Positions 59,001 to 64,000 of a stretch of 64,000 bases of DNA are shown in pieces. A model generated the notes under the pieces. That model saw only the letters and a list, made by a program, of their open reading frames with translations. It did not search any database and was not told where the DNA came from. The translations under genes were made by a program, and so were the position numbers. The first letter of the stretch is position 1. Each line of letters opens with the position of its first letter. Where the stretch lies: NCBI GenBank assembly GCA_021464415.1, contig CM038467.1:30497248-30561247 (forward strand). The letters are read 5' to 3'. This stretch comes from Lonicera japonica (taxonomy: Eukaryota; Streptophyta; Magnoliopsida; Dipsacales; Caprifoliaceae).

Positions 59001-61180
59001 CTATTCTTTCTATGCACACATACTTTTTTTATCTATTGTTACATTATTGATTCTATTGAAGTGTTTGTTAGCATGTATTCGCATTTTCATTAATTCTTCT
59101 TATTGGAATTTATACTTAATAATTTGGGCTGATTTATTAAACTGGTGCAGTTGGCATTGACTGCTCTGCGCAAGGCAAATAATTTGCATGCAGTCCCCGA
59201 TTTTGACAGGTATATACAATATTCTGAATTATTCACCCAATAAACATCTTTCTACGCATCTCGGATTCTATATTGGAATAAGTTTTTCATTTTTCGCTTA
59301 TTGATTTATCCACAGATACCTTGAGAGTATGGTCTCTCGTCATCATCCCACACATACTATTGCAGAGCTGACTGTTTCTCTGAATGCTATTGATTCACTG
59401 GTACATTTATGTGATGTTTTTAAGCTAGCTATCTATTTGATGGTGTTTGCCTTATAAAACAGAGGTAATTTTTTGGTTTATTATATGTGCAGATAAGTAA
59501 ACTTGAAACTCCTACTGCCAAAGATATGAAGCACATTGATCGGAAGCTAAAAGCATGCCGTGATCCTGGTTCAAGTGACAAGTATTTTTCTACGAACTTC
59601 ATATTTATAGAAACAACAAATCTAAATGAAGGACAAAAAACCCAAATTTTAAGCCAAGGACAAGGGGTAATATTTTTGTAAAGTAGTTCCTAGGTTTGAT
59701 CACACCCTATAGTGCCGTGTGTACTTCCCTTAACTCGCATTTCATTTTCAAATACTCTTCCAGGTTTGATCACACCCTATAGCGCCATGTGTCCTTCCCT
59801 TATCTCACATTTCATTTTCAAATACTCTTCCATCTTTTTATTAAAAAAAATTAATTTGCCCACTGCCTGATTTCCAGCAACCACTGAATCCGGCAGGCCT
59901 CATCTGAGCTCTAGGGGTGGTTGATGGTGTCTGGAGGTAGTTGGTGAGGCCTACTGATCAATATGGGAGACAAAGGTAGAAGAATACTTAATGGTACAAT
60001 TGTCAATACATAAAATACTAATAAATAATTTTGCCGTAAGCTTTGTCAAGCTACTCATGTAGAACCCTGTATCCTTCCAAAGGGTCGCCGAGTCTGGTTG
60101 GGTCCAAATCTGGTGCAGGTGCAGGCCTGATGCGGCGCCGATTCACACCCAAGAAGAATTGGAATTAATTAGTTAGTTTTAATTTCCGATTCGGCAAGGA
60201 TTCTTTAGGGATTTGTTTGGGACTCGGGAAGGATTTGAAAAATGTCCAATTTCCCTATTTTTTTAATTTAAATTGATTATTTTTTGTAAAAAGAAAAAAG
60301 GAGTGTAAACTTTTAACACATATCTATATAATAAGAGGCAAAGGTTTTTCAAAATCTGTCTCTTATAAGATTTTGTGTGGCTATTATTGCATTTCATGAA
60401 AATGGAAGGCTCAGATCATTTCTCCCAACTCCATTCTCCCGCTTCACTCTCTTATACTCTAGATCTAACACACGAGCAGCTCTTTCAAACACGATTGATT
60501 CTTACTTCAAGTTTCATCTCCATCAAATTTCTTCTTAGCACTATGAACCCTAGTTTTCTAGTCACCACTATGAAAAACTTAATTTTCTTGTCATTGCTAT
60601 TGAAAAACTAAATTTCTTGTTTCCTATTTCATTGTGACTTTTGGTAATTCTCAAAAATCCAATCTAATTAATTAGTGAAATCTATACTATTATTTTATTA
60701 AGCCCCCCCCCCCCCCCCCCCCCCCCCCCAAACACCTGCATCTTGCTTTTTGGAAAATTCTCAAATCGAGTTGCATTCGAATCCTGCACCTACTTCATAG
60801 TTTAAAACTAAGTGGTGATTTAGCGACTCTTATTGTACCCATCAGTACAAACAGGGACTTATTTCACAAAAATTATTATTCGTTGATATTTTCATGTAAG
60901 GAGGGGTATTGAATTCCTGGTTATAAAAATAAGGACATCTCCGGATGTGCTTGCAATATGTGAAAATCATACATGAACTTCAGGTTTACCATTCAAATTA
61001 CTAAACATGCCCATAAATAAATGCAAATGGCTGATGCGGATTGGTAAAATTGCAAGCAGTGTCTGTAGATGCCTTAAACAGTCAGTACTCCTCTCCTCTC
61101 TTTCTCACTCATATTGTTCCTGATTTTATCGATTCAGGAGTAAGAAACGGAAGCACAGGTCCAAAGATAGTTCCAAGTGA
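53010..61180 (+). CDS. CYCH1: Cyclin H (CAK subunit, partner of CDKD)
   Basis: Regulatory subunit of the CDK-activating kinase; with CDKD and MAT1 it phosphorylates CDK T-loops and, within TFIIH, the RNA polymerase II tail. Thirteen exons: 53010-53069, 53437-53487, 56119-56197, 56518-56636, 56750-56823, 57411-57531, 57623-57691, 58074-58112, 58512-58580, 59151-59209, 59316-59400, 59493-59581, 61138-61180. Phases agree and give 318 aa, close to known plant cyclin H. The N-terminus [20 protein letters not shown] and [14 protein letters not shown] is family-typical. Cyclin boxes: [59 protein letters not shown] and [19 protein letters not shown]. The tail [12 protein letters not shown] is basic. 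All introns are GT-AG except that after 57531, which appears to be GC-AG. Intron 2 (2.6 kb) holds a SINE and a LINE relic. Confidence 0.95.
54299..55092. repeat. Inverted pair in cyclin H intron 2
   Basis: AGGGAAGCTATCCATAAAGT (54299 on) continues as TGAGGGGTTTCTA; its complement lies at 55060-55092, with about one mismatch in 33 bases. The loop between contains the SINE and most of the LINE relic. Confidence 0.75.
54341..54499 (+). mobile_element. tRNA-derived SINE in cyclin H intron 2
   Basis: A-box TTGGCCCAGTGGTAGG and B-box AAGGGTTTGACTC about 33 bp apart, then a G-rich body, GAGAGACTTAGACCTCCCTT and a poly(A) end (54490-54499). A second copy lies reversed at 61920-62057. The shared head and tail define one SINE family. 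Confidence 0.8.
54540..55330 (-). pseudogene. LINE reverse-transcriptase C-terminal relic
   Basis: On the minus strand, at about 55330, [13 protein letters not shown] sequence precedes an open stretch (55282-55076). At about 54900-54645 it shows [21 protein letters not shown] and a Cys-rich [10 protein letters not shown], followed by SHLF. This is the zinc-binding region after the RT domain in plant LINEs (zf-RVT type). Stops and frame changes throughout. Intronic, in reverse orientation to the host gene. Confidence 0.65.
57085..57975. repeat. Related GGGGGCAAAGT repeats in cyclin H introns 5 and 7
   Basis: Intron 5 (about 57085-57350) and intron 7 (about 57740-57975) both contain GGGGGCAAAGT, ACTTTGCCCC-type and CATGCGAGGG/CATGCAGGGG words in similar order. 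They look like two copies of an unclassified short element on either side of exons 6 and 7. No bounded ends found. Confidence 0.45.
59692..59831. repeat. 70-bp tandem duplication in cyclin H intron 12
   Basis: AGGTTTGATCACACCCTATA at 59692 and again at 59762; two consecutive units with a few substitutions (GTGCCGTGTGT versus GCGCCATGTGT). Confidence 0.85.
60704..60729. repeat. C homopolymer in cyclin H intron 12
   Basis: About 26 consecutive C. Long homopolymers are unstable and prone to sequencing length error. The intron is 1,556 bp and otherwise AT-rich. Confidence 0.85.
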
Positions 61181-61919
61181 AATGCGTTGACATGAGTTTC
61201 CGAACTGCATGACCTGCTCAATACATATATTGAGTTTGATAAGAAACCGTGGTACGATAAAACAGTGCCAGTTTTGCTTTTATCTTATTTGCTTATACTT
61301 TGATCCAATTGCGGCAGAGCCCCGTCAAATGTGCCTTGACGTACGGATTGACACGATTGCGGTCATACCAACAAAGTGGCTTTTTTTGTTCAAGTGAGTG
61401 TACTAATTTTCTCCCATGGTTTGAAGAAAATCCAGGTGTTAGAAATGTAATTTGATGAAATGATAAAAGTTTCTTTCAAAGAATCCATTCTTATCTTGTA
61501 TGAGTGTTTAGAGTTTTTCACTACATGTACAAATATTGTAGTCTTTTGTTATATAATCAACGTACCGTTTCATATATTTTCTCATTCTTGTATACCTAGC
61601 ATGTTGCTAATATGCGCATATCTAATATGTCGTTGTGGATGATGCCCTTTTTGGTTGAGACCGCGTGTGGATAGAAACGAAAAATTGTTTATTAGCATCG
61701 AAGCACTTCCATTAAGTTAGGGTGGGGCATTTGACACATCTTAAATTTCTATGTAACACTACTGCATTGACTATTTTTTTTTTTTTTGTTTCTAACAATA
61801 ACTTGATCCTATTGCATAAAATAAATGATTACATATTTGGTCCTATTGCACTAAATCAATGCAGGGAGTGTTACGGATAACTTTGAGGTATGTCAATAGC
61901 TCCACTCTTTTTCTTTCTC
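61181..61919. other. 3' UTR of cyclin H and spacer
   Basis: No gene seen. The open frames here are short and lack recognisable motifs. Confidence 0.45.
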
Positions 61920-62057
61920 TCTTTTTTAAAAAAATAAAAATTAAAGAAGGTCTAAGTCTTTATCTTAATCTTACAAATATGAAAATCTCTCACTCGCATA
62001 AGTCAAACCCTCGACTCTTAAGATGGAGGTTATTTACCATTGGGCCAACCCTTCTCC
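61920..62057 (-). mobile_element. tRNA-derived SINE, second copy of the family
   Basis: On the minus strand: GGGTTGGCCCAATGGTAAA (A box), TCGAGGGTTTGACTTATG (B box), then AGACTTAGACCTTC and an A-rich end (T-rich on the plus strand, about 61922-61945). It matches the copy at 54341-54499 at both ends. Its head abuts the PIF/Harbinger element at 62072. Confidence 0.75.
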
Positions 62058-62071
62058 AATCCCCACCCTTA

Positions 62072-62376
62072 GGCCTCGTTTGGTTCACAGAGGGAAAATT
62101 AATTTTCTTATCTTTTTCATGGAGGTGTGAAATTAAATTTTTTGTCAAATTTTCTTTCTTATGTTTGGTAAAGCATGAAAATTATTTAAGGGTATTATTG
62201 TCTAAAATTTTGTAATAAATGCTTGAAAATCACATAAAAAAATCAATCCCATGTGTTTTAAGAGGAATGCTACTTTTCCCTCTCGGAAAAGTATTTCCGG
62301 AATTTGTGCTTACCAAATAAAGGAAATGAACGACTTTTTCTTTTCAAGTATTAAAATCCGTGAACCAAACGATGCC
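62072..62376. mobile_element. PIF/Harbinger (Tourist-like) MITE (305 bp)
   Basis: GGCCTCGTTTGGTTCAC and GTGAACCAAACGATGCC are inverted ends with TTA duplications (62069-62071, 62377-62379). The interior includes ATGGAGGTG and TTCCGGAATTTGTGCTTACC, shared with the element at 63699. Non-coding. Confidence 0.85.
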
Positions 62377-62661
62377 TTAAGTTTAACCACAAGCTGGTAT
62401 ATATTTACAAAACAATAATAGTGACCTAATCATTTATAATAATGAATTCAATAATGGAATATCCACCTAGTTAATTAATTTATCCACCTTAATCTAAAAT
62501 TGAGAAAATTAGGAAGTTAATGTTCCATTCGATAGTAACATTGAAAAAGAACAGAAAAAAAAAAAAACCTAATTTAGGTATTAAGATGGAAAATAAATTG
62601 ACAAATGGTGAGATGTTTTTCATCTTCTTTTAATATTTTGTGAAAAAAATTTCTTCACCAC

Positions 62662-63550
62662 TAGAGATGGCAACAGGTCAGGACAGGGACGGATTTGCAT
62701 CCTCCATCCCCGAACCTGACTCTCACATCAGCCTCCATCCTCAGCCCCATCCACGGTTTGGGAGTTGCGGGTATTCTCCGTCCATGTCGGGGAACGGGTA
62801 ACCACAGAAACCCGAATCATTTTTTTTTTAAGAAAAAAAAAAAGTGGGTTGGTCAGTTGTATTCAACAATGGGTTTATCGATTCAAAATACATCCACTTG
62901 CCTGAGCTTTAGTGCTTCACAACAACTACAAGCTAGAATAATGTTCATGAAGTTTATTGGTTGGTTTTTGCTGAAGGAAGTATGAATAGAAGAGAGAGAA
63001 AGATGGTGTAATATATAGTATGAAACACTAACTTCTTAAAATCAGGAGGTGGTTGGCGGTGATGAGCACTGTGAGCTTCGTCAAGCCATTAATGTTGGTC
63101 GGTGGTAATGCTTGAGAGAGAAGGAGAGTGAGAGTGGGGCTGTGTGTGGAGAGGATAAGAAGAAAGAGAGAAAAGGGCTGTGCATGAATTAAAATTGATT
63201 ATCTTTTTTAAGATGTTTTATATAAATTTAAATTATATGTATACAGTAGTCGAGACCGGTTGGCATATATACTTCCAAATTTTGAACTAAATAAGTAATA
63301 ATCAATTGATAAAACAATAGAGTTACTAGGTAAATGAGCTAATATTTTATTAATATATATATAATATAGTATATGGAGGGTGCGTTCGGAGTGGGTACTC
63401 TATTTTTTGTTTTCGATCCAAACCCAAAAACTTTAAAAAATCTCGAACCCTCGGGCTCGTACTTGAACCGGATATTTTTCACTCATAACCGCCCCCGTTG
63501 GGTCGGGTACCCGTAGATACCCGAACCCGTCGGTTTTTTTGCCATCTCTA
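62662..63550. mobile_element. Non-autonomous hAT element (889 bp)
   Basis: Ends TAGAGATGGCAA and TTGCCATCTCTA-type complement, flanked by perfect 8-bp duplications TTCACCAC (62654-62661, 63551-63558). The left subterminal part has GGGAACGGGTAACC-like words and the right GGGTCGGGTACCCG. No transposase; the open frame at about 62695 is not credible. Confidence 0.92.
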
Positions 63551-63698
63551 TTCACCACCGCCCAAAAAAAAAAAATTCATAGAAAAAGTTAAAACGTAAG
63601 AGTTAATGTTATCACATCTTTCAATTTGTTTTCTATCTTTTTATCAAAATTAATTAATTTTATTTTCATTTTTCATGTTTCCAACAATCGGAGCCTAA

Positions 63699-64000
63699 GG
63701 TCTCGTTTGATTCACGGAAAGGAAATGAATTCCCTTATCTTTCCCATGGAGGTGGGAAAGTAAATTTCCTGTCAAATTTCTTTTCTTGTGTTTGATAAAG
63801 CATGGAAAGTATTTAGGTAAGAGTATCATTGTCTAAAATTTGTGTAATAAATGCTTGGAAATCACATGAGAAAATTAATCCCATGTGTTTTGGGAGGAAT
63901 GGTTTTACCCCCTACTTTTCCCTCTCTCGGGAAAGTGTTTCCGGAATTTGTGCTTACCAAAAAAATGAAATAAATGACTTTCTTTTCTCGAGTATTAAAA
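63699..64000. mobile_element. PIF/Harbinger (Tourist-like) MITE, cut by window end
   Basis: GGTCTCGTTTGATTCACGG after TAA (63696-63698), then the same interior as 62072-62376 (CCCATGGAGGTGGGAAAG, CCCATGTGTTTTGGGAGG, TTCCGGAATTTGTGCTTACC). It reaches the CGAGTATTAAAA stretch near its end; the last bases lie outside the window. Confidence 0.8.

Noticed and set aside
62695..62985. 96-codon open frame
   Set aside because: It lies inside the hAT element, begins in subterminal repeats and reads through a poly-Lys/Phe run.

Overview
This window is nuclear DNA of a flowering plant, most likely a eudicot. It is AT-rich, its genes carry GT-AG introns, and the gene families are plant ones: a PDR-type ABCG transporter, F-box proteins with an associated C-terminal domain, a family-1 glycosyltransferase with a PSPG box, X8/CBM43 proteins and cyclin H. 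Between and inside the genes lies a dense mix of plant transposons: Ty1/copia, Ty3/gypsy, a LINE relic, SINEs, hAT, Mutator-like, PIF/Harbinger and Stowaway elements. I could not fix the species.

Layout. 153-7655 (+): the 3' two thirds (15 exons, 994 codons) of a full-size ABCG/PDR transporter that continues upstream of the window. 8462-8800: an F-box fragment. 8811-15192: intergenic repeats, including a 389-bp Mutator-like fold-back MITE and a PIF/Harbinger MITE. 15366-16547 (+): an intact F-box gene, followed by a broken F-box relative on the other strand (16975-17735). 20659-22876 (+): a two-exon UDP-glycosyltransferase of UGT71 type (489 aa). 23152-26007: a non-autonomous hAT element and a small gag-only Ty3/gypsy element with both LTRs. 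26131-26625: a decayed X8 gene. 27270-36764 (+): X8 gene A, whose second intron holds a Ty1/copia element (one LTR itself hit by a hAT element) plus a partial second copy of its own exon 2. 36765-44850: only transposon-derived and anonymous DNA. 44926-47303 (+): X8 gene B, a clean paralogue. 47304-52940: non-genic, including a 460-bp hairpin-rich MITE and a 1505-bp Mutator-like fold-back element. 53010-61180 (+): a complete cyclin H gene of 13 exons (318 aa) with one apparent GC-AG intron. 61181-64000: a SINE, PIF/Harbinger MITEs and a hAT element.

The genes do not form a pathway. The ABCG transporter and the UGT are both typical of specialised-metabolite handling, but nothing here links them. 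The X8 pair plus relic and the three F-box copies are two small local families shaped by duplication and decay. I found no CRISPR array, rRNA or convincing functional tRNA. The least ordinary features are the X8 gene A rearrangement, the MITE family whose tandem hairpins differ in sequence but keep pairing, the interleaved Stowaway arms, and the apparent GC-AG intron in cyclin H.
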